Assembly (NCBI GenBank): GCA_020746835.1
Contig: JAGPNK010000008.1
Coordinates: 992,001 to 1,056,000 of the forward strand
Reading direction: 5' to 3'
Source: Stachybotrys elegans
Lineage: Eukaryota; Ascomycota; Sordariomycetes; Hypocreales; Stachybotryaceae
DNA: 64,000 nt
Shown: positions 11,989-22,746 of the stretch, piece after piece
Position numbering within the stretch: position 1 is the stretch's first letter
Layout: the number at the start of each line of letters is the position of its first letter
Notes under the pieces: model-generated
The model's database searches: none
What the model was told of the DNA's origin: nothing
Seen by the model: only the letters and a program-made list of their open reading frames with translations
Made by a program: the position numbers and the translations under genes

Positions 11989-13026
11989 ATGCCTCGCGTG
12001 CGCATCCTGGACGGCGGGCTGGGAACGTCCCTGGAGCACAAGTATGGCGTCTGCTTCAGCCACCAGCGGCCGCTCTGGTCATCCGACCTCATCGTCTCCG
12101 ACCCCAAGACCTTGCTGGAGTGTCAATCGGATTTCGGAAATGTCCCTGTAGATATCCTCACTACGGCAACGTACCAGGTGTCTCTTGAGGGCTTTGCTGC
12201 CACCACGGCGCCTCAGTTCCCCGACGGTGTCGATGCCGCGTCCATCCCGCCGTTTCTCGACACGGCATTGTCGATTGCCGCGCAGGCCAAGCGCCCGGAA
12301 GCTGCTGTTGCTCTCGGTCTCGGCCCATACGGGGCATGCATGGTCCCGAGCCAAGAGTATAGCGGCGCCTATGACTCTGCCCACAACTCTGTCCAAAGCC
12401 TCTTGCAATGGCACGAAGAGCGGCTGCGCCTCTTCACTGGGTTAAGTGGTCTCAAGGACCGAATTGGTATCCTCGCCCTCGAGACCGTGCCGCGTGTCGA
12501 TGAGATTGTCGCAATCCGCAAAGCAATCTCGCGGCTCCCTGAGCTGGCAGGTGTTCCCTTCTGGATATCTTGCCTCTATCCTGGTGATGATGGCAGACTC
12601 CCTGATGGTACCTCTGCTGAAGATGCAATCACGGCCATGCTTGGAGAAGACGCATCATCATCGCGACCTTGGGGAATTGGCATTAATTGTACCAAGGTTG
12701 AGAAACTCGACGGTCTGGTGCGAAACTATGAGTCTGCCGTTTCAAAGCTGGCCAAGGAAGGGAAAATAAGCCAATGGCCTGCCTTGGTGTTGTATCCTGA
12801 TGGAACCAGAGGCGAAGTATACAACACGACGACCCAGCAGTGGGAAGTTGCCGATACTGCCTCGTCAGCCGAACGCGCTGCATGGGAGACGGTCCTGTCA
12901 CAGGTTGTCCGAGATGCGAGCACACGAGGAAATTGGGCAGAAATCATTGTTGGTGGATGCTGCAGATCGAGCTCGGATGATATTGCGAAACTTCGCAACA
13001 CTCTCCAGTCCCAAGGCTTAATATAA
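11989..13026 (+). CDS. homocysteine S-methyltransferase
   Basis: A single exon of 345 residues. The N-terminal motif ILDGGLGTSLE is the start of the Hcy-binding domain, which covers the whole protein. The zinc ligands are visible: Cys234 in GINC and the adjacent Cys324-Cys325 pair in VGGCC. Members such as yeast Mht1/Sam4 transfer a methyl group from S-methylmethionine or S-adenosylmethionine to homocysteine, making methionine in the cytosol. Length and motif spacing are normal for the family and the ATG lies directly before the conserved start. The methyl donor (SMM or SAM) cannot be told from sequence. Confidence 0.9.
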   Translation: MPRVRILDGGLGTSLEHKYGVCFSHQRPLWSSDLIVSDPKTLLECQSDFGNVPVDILTTATYQVSLEGFAATTAPQFPDGVDAASIPPFLDTALSIAAQAKRPEAAVALGLGPYGACMVPSQEYSGAYDSAHNSVQSLLQWHEERLRLFTGLSGLKDRIGILALETVPRVDEIVAIRKAISRLPELAGVPFWISCLYPGDDGRLPDGTSAEDAITAMLGEDASSSRPWGIGINCTKVEKLDGLVRNYESAVSKLAKEGKISQWPALVLYPDGTRGEVYNTTTQQWEVADTASSAERAAWETVLSQVVRDASTRGNWAEIIVGGCCRSSSDDIAKLRNTLQSQGLI

Positions 13027-13407
13027 TTTAGGACTGTCTGATGTAGTATCAAAAGTTGAATGACAACGACACATTTTTAGCTCCGTGACTACTGGGAAGT
13101 ATGCACGATAGGTCAGCTAGAGTTCTCCAGATCCCTAGCATATCTACAGATAAGCAGACCCGGCTATCGAACTCAATCGTAGGCAAAGGCATTCGCCTCA
13201 AGCGGCCAGCAGAGTATTACCGCAGCATTCCAACGTAAGCACGAAATGGTGGACCCATTCCCAGTTGCACAAATCAGAGACAGTCTGCTTATACACAGCT
13301 TACCCTTCGAAGCGCTTACATACACGTATATATAATCCGCCGAGTCCTTGATTACGAGCGAGCTTCGATCCAAATCACTCCATCATAGAAACATACACCC
13401 TTTTCTC
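13027..13407. other. intergenic, promoter of the phospholipase-like gene
   Basis: About 380 nt containing the 3' flank of the methyltransferase gene and a strong TATA-like sequence near its right end. Confidence 0.5.
13327..13336 (+). promoter_or_regulatory. TATA-like element deciding the phospholipase-like start
   Basis: TATATATAAT lies 72-81 nt upstream of the ATG at 13408 but only about 12 nt before the in-frame ATG at 13348. A transcript would normally begin downstream of the latter, so the later ATG is favoured. Confidence 0.45.
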
Positions 13408-14763
13408 ATGGGCAGAACCAGGGTCAAAGAGCTCGACTTTCATGGCAAAGCTGGCATCAATTTCACTCGACCTCTCACTGCTACAGCCGATGGCAAAATG
13501 CACGCGTCATACGAGATTGGCTTCGATGGGGGCTTTGGTTTGGTACACAGAGAGCCGGTCCATGAGGACATGGCTATCGCTGCCTTTATTGCCTCCAAGT
13601 TTCAATTTCCTATAGCAACCACCTACAAAAACCTCGACCGCACCCAATGGGAGTTTATCCGAGGTCTTATCTGGAACGATGACCCGTCGTGCCTCTTGTT
13701 CAAGAACTCGACCGAAAGCAACTGCGAGTTTGACGGACTGGGTGAGAAATTCGGGCTCGCTTTCAAGTTTGGTTCACGAATCTGCATGACCCAACGAAGC
13801 CACTTCGGCGACCTCCAGTTCCTCCACTGCATGGCTTCCTGCATGGGGGAAGATGCGAGAGTCACCAGGGATCGCGCAATCGCGTGGTTTGAAGTCATGT
13901 ACAAGCTTGCAATCGGCCAAGGTGTCACCGAGAACGATCGTCTTGCCGAAAAGTTTCCCGGCGACTTTCACGCTTCCTCCGAGCCAAACGGAGATAGCTC
14001 TCTGAGAGATTTACTTCTTGGAACCACTCCTGCTTACTCTGGATCCGATATTCCCAGGAGAGCTCTCGGGTCTTGCTTGCATCTGATCCAAGACTCGTAT
14101 GCTGTTGGACATACACTGAGGCGCCTTCTCAATCCCGAAGACCTGGAGGCTCGAGATGACAAGTGTAGGCAGGAAGTCTCAACTATGGAATGTCGAACTG
14201 ACATTTATACAGCGTATGCGCGTTTCAAGCCTGGGACGTATGCCAAACTAGGTTCGATCATCACATTCCACACGTATGCGGGACAGTCTAATCGTCATGG
14301 ACACTACGACGAATCGCCCGATCAGCGAGATCCAGGGAACTCGAATACTTTCAACCAAACCATCGGAGCACGAGACGCCATTGAGAAGTGCACCAAGCTA
14401 TTAGATCTCTATGTCTCCAAGACGAAATGGGAGGACGGAGTTGCAGACTTGATTGTCAAGGAGGTTCTGGCCCTGGATGACAATGCTACAACAAGCGACT
14501 CTCAAGTTGATGAACGATTCGGCATGCCTGATACTAGCAATGATCAGAAGCTACCAGCTTGCGAAAACTCATGGCACAGCGGGGTCGAGAAGAGGATGGA
14601 TCTGGAAAGTGGCCTTACGTGCGACGAGAGAGGTGGCAGAGCTGCCCTCTCAGCAATGCATCGAACTACCCAACTGCTGGCTTTTATACTTCGTTGGATT
14701 CTATTACTTTCACTTGGTGTTGTATTATATCAAAGCCTACCTCGTTTAGGTAGTCAAGTGTAG
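13408..14763 (+). CDS. putative zinc-dependent phospholipase C-like protein with C-terminal membrane anchor
   Basis: A single exon of 451 residues from the preferred ATG (an in-frame ATG at 13348 would add 20). Histidines and aspartates sit in blocks like those of zinc phospholipases C: VHED (His52), HFGDLQFLH (His132, Asp135, His140), HLIQDSYAVGH (His225, Asp229, His235), FHTYAGQ (His288) and HGHYD (His297, His299, Asp301). From memory this best resembles the zinc metallophospholipase C family first described from Legionella PlcC and reported to occur in fungi; those enzymes hydrolyse phospholipid head groups. A hydrophobic segment near the C-terminus (about 413-440) predicts a tail anchor. 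No signal peptide is apparent. The family assignment is moderate, since I could not run a profile search. Confidence 0.55.
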   Translation: MGRTRVKELDFHGKAGINFTRPLTATADGKMHASYEIGFDGGFGLVHREPVHEDMAIAAFIASKFQFPIATTYKNLDRTQWEFIRGLIWNDDPSCLLFKNSTESNCEFDGLGEKFGLAFKFGSRICMTQRSHFGDLQFLHCMASCMGEDARVTRDRAIAWFEVMYKLAIGQGVTENDRLAEKFPGDFHASSEPNGDSSLRDLLLGTTPAYSGSDIPRRALGSCLHLIQDSYAVGHTLRRLLNPEDLEARDDKCRQEVSTMECRTDIYTAYARFKPGTYAKLGSIITFHTYAGQSNRHGHYDESPDQRDPGNSNTFNQTIGARDAIEKCTKLLDLYVSKTKWEDGVADLIVKEVLALDDNATTSDSQVDERFGMPDTSNDQKLPACENSWHSGVEKRMDLESGLTCDERGGRAALSAMHRTTQLLAFILRWILLLSLGVVLYQSLPRLGSQV

Positions 14764-14900
14764 CCTATGTCCTCTCAGTTTGTATGAGATAAACCTGGAC
14801 CTATCCCTTTTCAGGGGATTTCACGGGAAGCAAACAGAACAAATATTGACCAGAATACTGTACATTAAAGCCCGTATACTGAATTCTAGTCTAGGACTAG

Positions 14901-15916
14901 TTAAGCATACGTGTTGACCATCTTCACAATCGCCTCCTCTGTCTCTAAGGGGCTTGTCGCGCTCAGATAGTGTCCACCGGCTTCCACAAATGTTAGGGTG
15001 GCCTCGGGGGATGACGTGAAGAGCTTGATATGCTCAGCCGGTATGACCTTGCCAAATACCGGATCATTTGCAGCCTGTAATAGATGAGTAAAAGCTCGAT
15101 AATGGACGATAGAACGTGCGATACTGACCTGTAACCAATAGACTGGGCACTTGATGTCTCTCAGTCTGCGTAGCAATCCGTCTCTCTCCATGAGATTGAG
15201 CAGGGCCATGCGCAGTTTCTTCCGTCCCTCTTCACCGCTATACACTTCCTTCAAGGTGCGACCCCAGAACGCCAATGTTTCTGCCGAGGCGGTTCCTGAG
15301 AAGCCGAGCTGTCCCACCATGCCACACCAAACCTCATCGACCACGAAGTCTGGCGTACTGACAGACCATTTCTCGTAAAAGGGCGTCAGCAGTGGCTCGG
15401 GATCCCAACCACCCATCTCGCGCGAAGCTTCAGACTCAGAGTCCATCGAAGTACCCAGAGGGAGAAGACCTAGAATCTAAATGCCACATGTGTTAATGAG
15501 AGGGTTTGGTCTCGCAATCAGGAAGGATTGATATGGTAGGGGATGCATACCTTGTCTGGGGCCAAGAGCGCCATGCGCACTGCTATCCAACCTCCTTGGC
15601 TTGTTCCGAGCACAAATGCCTTCTCAACGCCAAGCGCCTCCATAGTTTCGAGGGCCATGTGGGCAGAATCCCAGTAAGTCCAGTGCTCCGCCGAGGTGGT
15701 AGTAGCACCATGTCCCAAAGGCTCGATAGCGAGCAAGTTGACAAGGCCAGTGAGTAGACCACTCGCAAACTGCGCCTCATACAGAGACGAAGTCACGCAC
15801 ATTGAGTTCAGGAGAACAACAGTAGGCTTTTCAGGGTCGATCCTTTTCCCCGACAGACGGTATCCCACGTCGATACCCCTAAGATGGGGGACTCTGAGTG
15901 TCGATTTCGCCGCCAT
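14901..15916 (-). CDS. alpha/beta hydrolase
   Basis: Exons 15916-15551, 15476-15129 and 15074-14901 give 295 residues with all junctions in phase 0 (introns 74 and 54 nt). The fold is recognisable by the N-terminal strand PTVVLLNSM, the nucleophile elbow GTSQGGW (Ser about 109), a lid-like middle segment, and the C-terminal histidine motif GGHYLSA. An aspartate in AANDPVFGK sits in the usual place of the acid. The protein has no signal peptide and is presumably cytosolic. Substrates in this superfamily range from esters to lactones and cannot be assigned here. The start MAAKSTLRVPHL was chosen because it precedes the domain closely; an upstream in-frame Met exists at 15997. Confidence 0.85.
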
Positions 15917-16634
15917 GTTGGTCTGAAGAGGAACACTTGTTGAGTGCCTCGGACAGAGACTGCGATTTGATGCCGTGACAAGGTGAAAACTAGGCAAATG
16001 CTAGACTCTTGGGCGAGCAGGACCTCAGCGGGCTGGGAGGGAAAGAAGTGCTTATAAGTCGATATTGGAACTGAGACACATGTCGTGTCGTACTCAGATA
16101 GGCCGTGACGTGGCTACCCCCTCCTTTATCAGATACGAATAGTTGAAGTCTATTCCGGGTTCCGAGAAGACGCTCCATCTGGCTGAAGAGATGAAGGAAG
16201 AAGCTCTTCTGGCGATGGCGTCCAATACAGGATCAGTGTCACTGGATCTCCCATGTCGCTAGCCGTATCGTGTCGTGATTGACAACCGAAGCCAAAGCTC
16301 GTTCTGAAGCCGGCCCTCTTCTATTCTGACCACTGTCTCAGGTCTTGGCCAGATCCTTATGTGGGATTTCCTGTTCGTACGCCCCAGAGGGATACAGACT
16401 AGTGACTTTGAGGAGGCCCCTTCTGACGATAAAGACGATCAAAATTAATAGATGATACTTGGCAAGAAAATTAGGTTCAGAAAAGTTTAAAAGCTTGGCT
16501 GCGGTGGTGGCGATGTCGAGGGTTTCCCAGCCACCTGTATACGCCAGATCCCTATCAGGGCGCTAGAACCCATCGTCATCCCAACACAAGAGTCCACGTC
16601 AGCCGCCATCAACGACCCAACATCTCATTGCTGC
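15917..16634. other. divergent promoter region, hydrolase and kinase-like genes
   Basis: About 0.7 kb between two divergently transcribed genes. No convincing TATA box or repeat was recognised. Confidence 0.45.
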
Positions 16635-17426
16635 ATGTCTTTTGCCAGCATGTCTACAAGTATCAGCACCATGAGCCGCCCCCTTCGCGCTCCGCAACCA
16701 CCGAGTCGCTTGGTCTTTGAAGGTCCTCACACGGTCCGTAAAATGGGCGAGGCGTTTCGCATTCAGAGGGAGGCGGAGGCCATGGATTATGTGAAGGAGA
16801 ATACATCCATTCCGATTCCAACAGTTCTAGAGGTTCACCTCGGCGACCCCTCTAACAATGAAAGTAACTGGATTCGCATGCAACAGCTGCCGGGACTTGA
16901 ACTTGGCACCGCTTGGCCTCAGATGGATGACGACGCGCGATCTGAAACGATCTGTCAACTCAGATCGTACTTGGGGCAGCTTCGTCGACTCCGCCCATCA
17001 GCTGACGCCGCGGGACGCATTGCATCTGTCTCTGGAGGCCCAGTTTGGGATCACAGACTGAGCAACATGACGACCTGCGGGCCCTTTGAGTCCGTGGCAG
17101 AATTCCACGATTTTCTAGTTGCCCCCGTCGCACAGTGCCCGCGACCAGAATGGGTCGCTAAATACCGAAGCCAACTAGCTGATGCATACGACGTATGCTT
17201 CGCTCATGCAGATCTCTCTTGGGAGAATATTCTCGTTGATGCTTCGACGGGAAAGATACAGGGTGCACTGGACTGGGAGATGGCGGGGTTCTGGCCGGAG
17301 TGGTGGGAGTACAGGAAGGCTCTGTTTGCTTCTCGAAGCCAACCATGGTGGGCGCAGATATTGAAGGAGGTCATGGTGGAATACAAAACAGAAACGGATA
17401 TCGACATGGATCTAGAGATGTTCTAA
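16635..17426 (+). CDS. aminoglycoside-phosphotransferase-family (APH) kinase-like protein
   Basis: A single exon of 263 residues. The catalytic loop FAHADLSWENILVD (HxDxxxxN) and the metal-binding DWE of ALDWEMAGF are intact and followed by the typical WPEWWEYRKA. The N-terminal part carries TVRKMGEAF and then REAEAMDYVKENTSIPIPTV. The segment between them, where APH proteins normally have the VVK strand with the ATP-anchoring lysine, is missing, so the ATP site looks incomplete. Fungal APH proteins are numerous and their substrates (small molecules or proteins) are mostly unknown; aminoglycoside resistance is not implied. The start is uncertain: Met residues at 16635, 16650 and 16671 are in frame, all upstream of the conserved region. 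Confidence 0.75.
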   Translation: MSFASMSTSISTMSRPLRAPQPPSRLVFEGPHTVRKMGEAFRIQREAEAMDYVKENTSIPIPTVLEVHLGDPSNNESNWIRMQQLPGLELGTAWPQMDDDARSETICQLRSYLGQLRRLRPSADAAGRIASVSGGPVWDHRLSNMTTCGPFESVAEFHDFLVAPVAQCPRPEWVAKYRSQLADAYDVCFAHADLSWENILVDASTGKIQGALDWEMAGFWPEWWEYRKALFASRSQPWWAQILKEVMVEYKTETDIDMDLEMF

Positions 17427-17779
17427 ATGGGGCTTAAAACTAAAGACAAGACTGACATCAGAATTCTTCTGTATCACAACATTCTAGAATCGATAGCCAT
17501 TACTCTTATTGCAGCTGCACTTGAAGTGAACTAAAACTCTTATTAGCGGGCCTTTGATACGGGCTCTCTAATTCCTTTGTTTCTACGTAGGGCCATTGGA
17601 TCAAGCATGGTTCTTATCAGGGACCAGCGAAGAAACCGGGTGTTGTGCGTCTGGAGAATCGCAGCCTGAGCGTTGAAGTAGGACATTCTGACGCTTGCCC
17701 GGGTTTACTTCTGAAGGTGCTGCTATCTATATTCCGTCGTTGAATCTCTCTCAAAGGTTAACATTGTCCAAGATCAGTT
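17427..17779. other. short intergenic between convergent genes
   Basis: About 350 nt of 3' flanks. No features were seen. Confidence 0.5.
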
Positions 17780-19629
17780 TCATAATTTACATAATCTTCC
17801 GTCCGGCTGTATCTCCCATTCCTCACTCCCAACTCCCATACGAGCAAACAAAATATTATCTGGATCGTACTTCTTCTTGATTCTGAGTAGCTTTTTGTAG
17901 TTGGAGCCATAAAACGCGTGTTGCCAATTTGGCTGATACAAGTCGGCCTCGTTTAGATACGAACCAGCTCCTGGCGCCAGCTCCTCAAACTTTGGACCAA
18001 ACAGCTCAGTTATCTGCTTCTGGGCCTGTACGTTGGCGTCGTAGTCGTAGCGGTCGTACGGCCTAATATAGATTAGAGAAGCTGGCAATGAAGAAGGAGA
18101 CACAGCCATTGAACCCACAATGCGTAAACCAGCAGAAGCGCGGCCTCTCGCCAGGACGGATGAGCCGAATTAGGAACCGACGGGGGCTTCGAGGCATCAA
18201 GAAACACTCCAGCTATCGCACCACCGGCCTCAGCAACAAATCTTAGAGTATCAATAACCGATGTGTCCGAAACGTCTTGAACCAAATGCGAAGGCACGAA
18301 GTGGCTCCCAATATGATATTGAGTGAAATTGATCTCACCGAGAGCCTGTTGCGTGGCATAGTATGATGGGTAAGTGTTGGTAGTATATTCAACTGCGGAA
18401 CTTGTCAGTTGAGGATGGTCAGTCGCTCTTTGGAGTTGTAACGCACTCAGTGAAATGTTTCTGTCTTTGACATACTCGACAGTAGGCGAAAGAAAACCAA
18501 CAAGTTCATCCGAGGTCATATTGGGCGCGACCATGCGATCCATGTAAAAGATGTTATGGGTAAGAAGCCAAGTGCCAGCTACACCAGCCGCTGTGGCTCG
18601 AGGTGTAGTAGTTATCAACTTGTGTACCGCCTCGTAAAAGGCGTCCGTAGTACTCTGTTGAGGCGCAAAGGAGAGCCGCGCGGCCGCAAATGGCATCGTC
18701 TCGTACGCTTTGACGGTGACGGACGCGACAATGCCAAATGTCCCACCTCCGCCTCCAGCCAAAGCCCAGTACAGGTCAGAGTTCAAGGTTGGCGTGGCTC
18801 GGAGCAAGTCCCCGTTTGCAGTCATGACCTCCCATTCCAAGACTTGATCGGCCGCGAGTCCGTACGCTGACGCCAAGTTCCCGTGGCCCCCGCCTTGGGT
18901 GTAGCCCCCAGCTATTCCCACAGTAGGGCAGTTGCCTCCTATGATGAAGAGGCCATGCTCATGGGCGGCAGCTTGAGCCTCAGAGTTCATCACCCCGGCC
19001 GAAACCCTCAGCGCCTTTGAGCGGTAATGGGGCGCCTCATAATCTATGACAGATGTATCACGCATGTTGTGAGTCCAGAGAGATAGCGACCCGGCGCCAG
19101 TAGACTTCCACATGTAGTCATGACCCGTGTTTTTGACGACGAGGCGCAGGTTGTGCTGCCGAACAAAGCTAAGGGCGACACGGAAGTGCTCAGTAGATGA
19201 TGCGTTGATGCTGTAAGAGGCATAATTTCCAAGGGTACATGGTGTTTGCCGAGGAGAAAAGGGGTCGCAGCTCATGTTTGATGCAAAAGGTGCCATTGGT
19301 GACGAGGGAGACTCATAGTGTGTAGCAGGAAGCTCCCACTCAGATTGCAACGCAGCACATGTCTCAGCGTCGTATGCACTCCATGGCGTGTCATGGCAGA
19401 TGGAAGCAATTGGAACCGTCTTGATAAGCCTCCCGCCGAGCGTGGCATTCAAGCGATTCCAATCACCATCCTTGGGCCAACATGTGTCACCCGGAAAGCA
19501 TCTGCAGTTTAACTTGGGGGAGGAACTTTGGAGAACAGCCTCGGTTGGTGAAATGCAAGTGAAAAGGCTGATATATTTGAGGATGAAAGTCGACTGAAAT
19601 ACGACTGCAATGATACTTGGATACCACAT
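17780..19629 (-). CDS. secreted FAD-linked oxidase (VAO/BBE family, probably bicovalent flavin)
   Basis: Exons 19629-18119 and 18062-17780 give 597 residues. The 56-nt intron uses a GTGGGT donor and joins LLVYAL to PYDRYDYDANVQ, restoring the conserved C-terminal berberine-bridge segment with YLNEAD, WQHAFYG and KKKYDPDNILF. A hydrophobic N-terminus predicts secretion, and several NxT/NxS sites follow. His170 in NTGHDYM and Cys234 in GGNCPTVGIAGG are at the positions that tether FAD twice in this family, and GGGGGTFGIV lies in the flavin-binding domain. Members oxidise sugars, alkaloids or secondary-metabolite intermediates with O2, releasing H2O2. No clear biosynthetic cluster surrounds the gene, so an extracellular carbohydrate or phenolic substrate is as likely as a metabolite step. 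Confidence 0.88.
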
Positions 19630-22600
19630 GGTGAGAAAAAGATGAATGAACGGTCAAAGAAGCCGTCGGCTACGTGAATCTATCCGGATCTACAGGGGAG
19701 AAGTTGAACGGGATCAGAATGATGCAGATATACATGGCCAATACAAGCTGTCCGGCTGGCTCAGAACAGGAGATGACGACTCGCATCAAGACTGCCTTTT
19801 TCTACCCACGATCCAGACGCCGGGCTCTTCTCAAGTCACTCATAGCGCACATGGCGGATTGGATATCATCCAGCGCATCAATTAACCGAATAGGTAACAA
19901 ACGTGGATCGCCGCTTCTACCACACATGCATGATTAATTGCTGACATATGCGAGGTGATGTTAGCTGTGCCTCTTTATCGCATGTTGTCGAGTTCCCTCT
20001 TCGGTTTGCTCCTCGCCAGGAGGAATTTCAAAGTGAAGATGCTTACAACAGGCTTACCGACTCCTGATCCCCTTCTTCACAGCCTGTCGATTCTGGGCAC
20101 GTTTCGACGTGGGAGGATCACAGCTCCCTCGTGGCATTGCAGAGAGGCGAACCTCATTTGAGTGGCTACTGTGGATAAGGCAAAATGATATTCGCGCGGC
20201 AGCGCTTTGTATACAGTGTATTTGCCACTACGGGTGTGTAGCCGGAAGAAGCAGGTGTCAGCCCTTCTCCTGAGAATGGTTTCACTCATTTTGATAATGC
20301 TCAAGGTGATATACCTTCACTGATAAGAGCTTTATCTATTTACGCATCTGCAGTGTATGCCGATGAGACCGTTTTCGGAACTGCTATGAAAGGCATCCTC
20401 CCCAAACCGACCGGAGCAAGCTCTGCATTACGACGAAGGTAACTGGCTTTCCAAGTCAAGACGTGCATGCGTCCATGAATACATCTCTCCAAAAGCATAA
20501 TAGGGAGACGTGCATACAACGCTTTCTCAGCAGTTGTCCGGCTTCCGTTCAAGTAAGGTCTCCTAAAGGCTAGGACAACCACATCACTGGCAATGCAGCA
20601 AGCTAGACGAAGGGAAAATAGCACCTTCTACATATTGACGGGAAATAAAGATAGTAGTCTGAAGTATCCGAACGAGGTCTCCCTATTACTGCTTCATGCG
20701 AATTGCTTGTGCGAAAAATGCGTAAATCCTGCCGCGTCACCGGGGCTGGAAAGCTGACTCGGGAGGCTGAAACGAGGTGACCTGCTGAAAGGAATAAAGC
20801 ATGTGCCCTCGACACAAGGCGTGCGCGTGGTGGCATTTTTGATACATAATGAGGGAACGTGCGCATGCGCTTCGTACTCTGACACATGCAGGATGCGGGT
20901 TCTCAAAGAAGCAAATAATGACTGCACAAGAAGACTGGGAGAACTCCAGCAATGACGGTGATTGATGCCGAGAGAACATGACTCGAGTTTATTTGTTTGG
21001 GATAGAATATATCCTCCTTGAAACGCTCCCTTGTACAACTCAAAAAAGCAAGAAGAAGAAAAAAACACCAGTTGAAGCTGGGCCCAATGAATTGAGCATG
21101 CTCCAAGGCGCCCACAGAGTAGAAACCGACCTCTAACTAGGACAATTCAATACTATAGAGCCAGATATGCCTGTATATGCAAATTAATAGTTGGAAATAA
21201 AACAATAGCGGCGCAATGGCATAGAATCGCCTCTTCCTCGCGGGCACAATAATAAGACGATGCTGTCCAAACTACAGGATCACGAACACGCCTCTTCTAA
21301 AATTGGCACTGTTTTTTTCCCCCCAACCCGCACAATACCACCGCCGCAATTTTAAGGCCACGACGGACGGAATGGAACGAAGCTGCTTTTCGTTGTTGTG
21401 CGTCGGGTATCTCTACATGACCGAGCGGCACGGCCGATCCTCCTCGATCTGTTTCCAGCGAGCGGCAAACTCCTCGACGAAACGGCAGGCTCTTTTTTTT
21501 GCGGCGTGTTTGCATATATTGCGGCACATGACATGGCAATGTTTTCTTTTTCTTCTTCTTCTCCTTGCGGAAGAGGAAGGGAGGAAGGAGGTTGCGCGAG
21601 TTATTTTTCCTTTTGGCTGCAAGAGGCAGACCTTGCGCCTTGTATACGTTGTTCCCCCCTTTTATGTCGTGCTATGTTGGGTTTCTGAGACTGCTTGCGT
21701 CTGTCATCCTCTCCACAAGGCGGCCCATTTGTTTTTTAACCTTGAATTGTTATGCTTATTAGATTGCAGTGTGGGCGAGAGGTGGCGCGGCCCCGGTTTC
21801 CCCAATGCCTAAATGGCCCCCTATTCTTCTTTTGTCCCTCGCCATCCCTGTCTCAGGCAATGGTGAAGCGGCCAAGGCGCGTTTTACCTTGGTGCAGGGT
21901 ATCGACCTTGGCGTCCTGATTCCCGACAGATCTTCCTCTGCCTTCTCTCACGGCGGGTTCGGACCACATGTGAAACAGATTTTTACGTTATTGATTCATC
22001 CCATCGTCCAATCCCGTCCAGTCTCTGTCTACCCCGGAGTGCGAGCTTTGCCGCTCACATGTTTCCGTGTGGCGATGGAGGCTTCCATCTGTGCAGTCCG
22101 TCTCGTCTCTACACTCAGACTTCGATAAGAGATGGACCATACATGGATAGCAGACCCATCATTAGCTATGGCTAATGAATGCTGTGGAGAGCCCAGCGAA
22201 ACGGTCAGACCTCCGAGCTTATACTGAACCGCCCGGATTCATCCCTCATTACAGATGCCTTGGGATGACATCGCCGATGGAGCTGTGTGAAGCTTCTTAA
22301 TTTGTACGCGCCGCTCATACAGCCAAGCTCGGCATTGGGCCACCATGGGCCGACTCGTCACGGCGGCCACTCAGCACGGCGAGGGATCCCCTGGCGCGAC
22401 TTGACACTTGACGCCTCGTCCTACAGGGGAGGGGGGAAGAGACGGCGGATCCTGGTCGGTGTGCGGTTCCTTCCCGTGAGCGCTCCCTGGTTTTGTATAA
22501 TAACCTCCCAGCACTTAGCACGCGACCCAAGAATCTTGTCTGTTGGGCAAACCTATTCTTTTTTTCTTTCTGTCATTTCGCTGACCCCGTTTGCCTTTGT

Positions 22601-22746
22601 CCGTGCGGTGGTGTACGTCTTCACTTCTCTAGGCCCTGGTGGCTATCATCTGTTCTTCTTCTTAACTCTTAATTTACTTGACCCTCTCAGTCCCTTTCCG
22701 TTGTGCCCCGACCGAGACCCTACCTTTTTCTCCTTACTTATTCATA
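19630..22746. other. 3.1-kb divergent intergenic region
   Basis: This separates the FAD oxidase (-) from the large fusion gene (+). The open frames at 21303-21812 and 22287-22868 lack motifs, splice partners and coding-like composition. The right end (about 22540-22740) is pyrimidine-rich, as expected for a fungal promoter and leader. No repeat or RNA gene was recognised. Confidence 0.45.

Noticed and set aside
13348..13350. ATG 13348 as start of the phospholipase-like protein
   Set aside because: It sits about 12 nt from the TATA-like element and the added residues look non-conserved. It remains possible if transcription starts further upstream.
21303..21812. 169-codon plus-strand open frame, and 22287-22868
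   Set aside because: Low-complexity Phe/Cys/Leu-rich translation from a pyrimidine-rich promoter region; no homologous motif was recognised.
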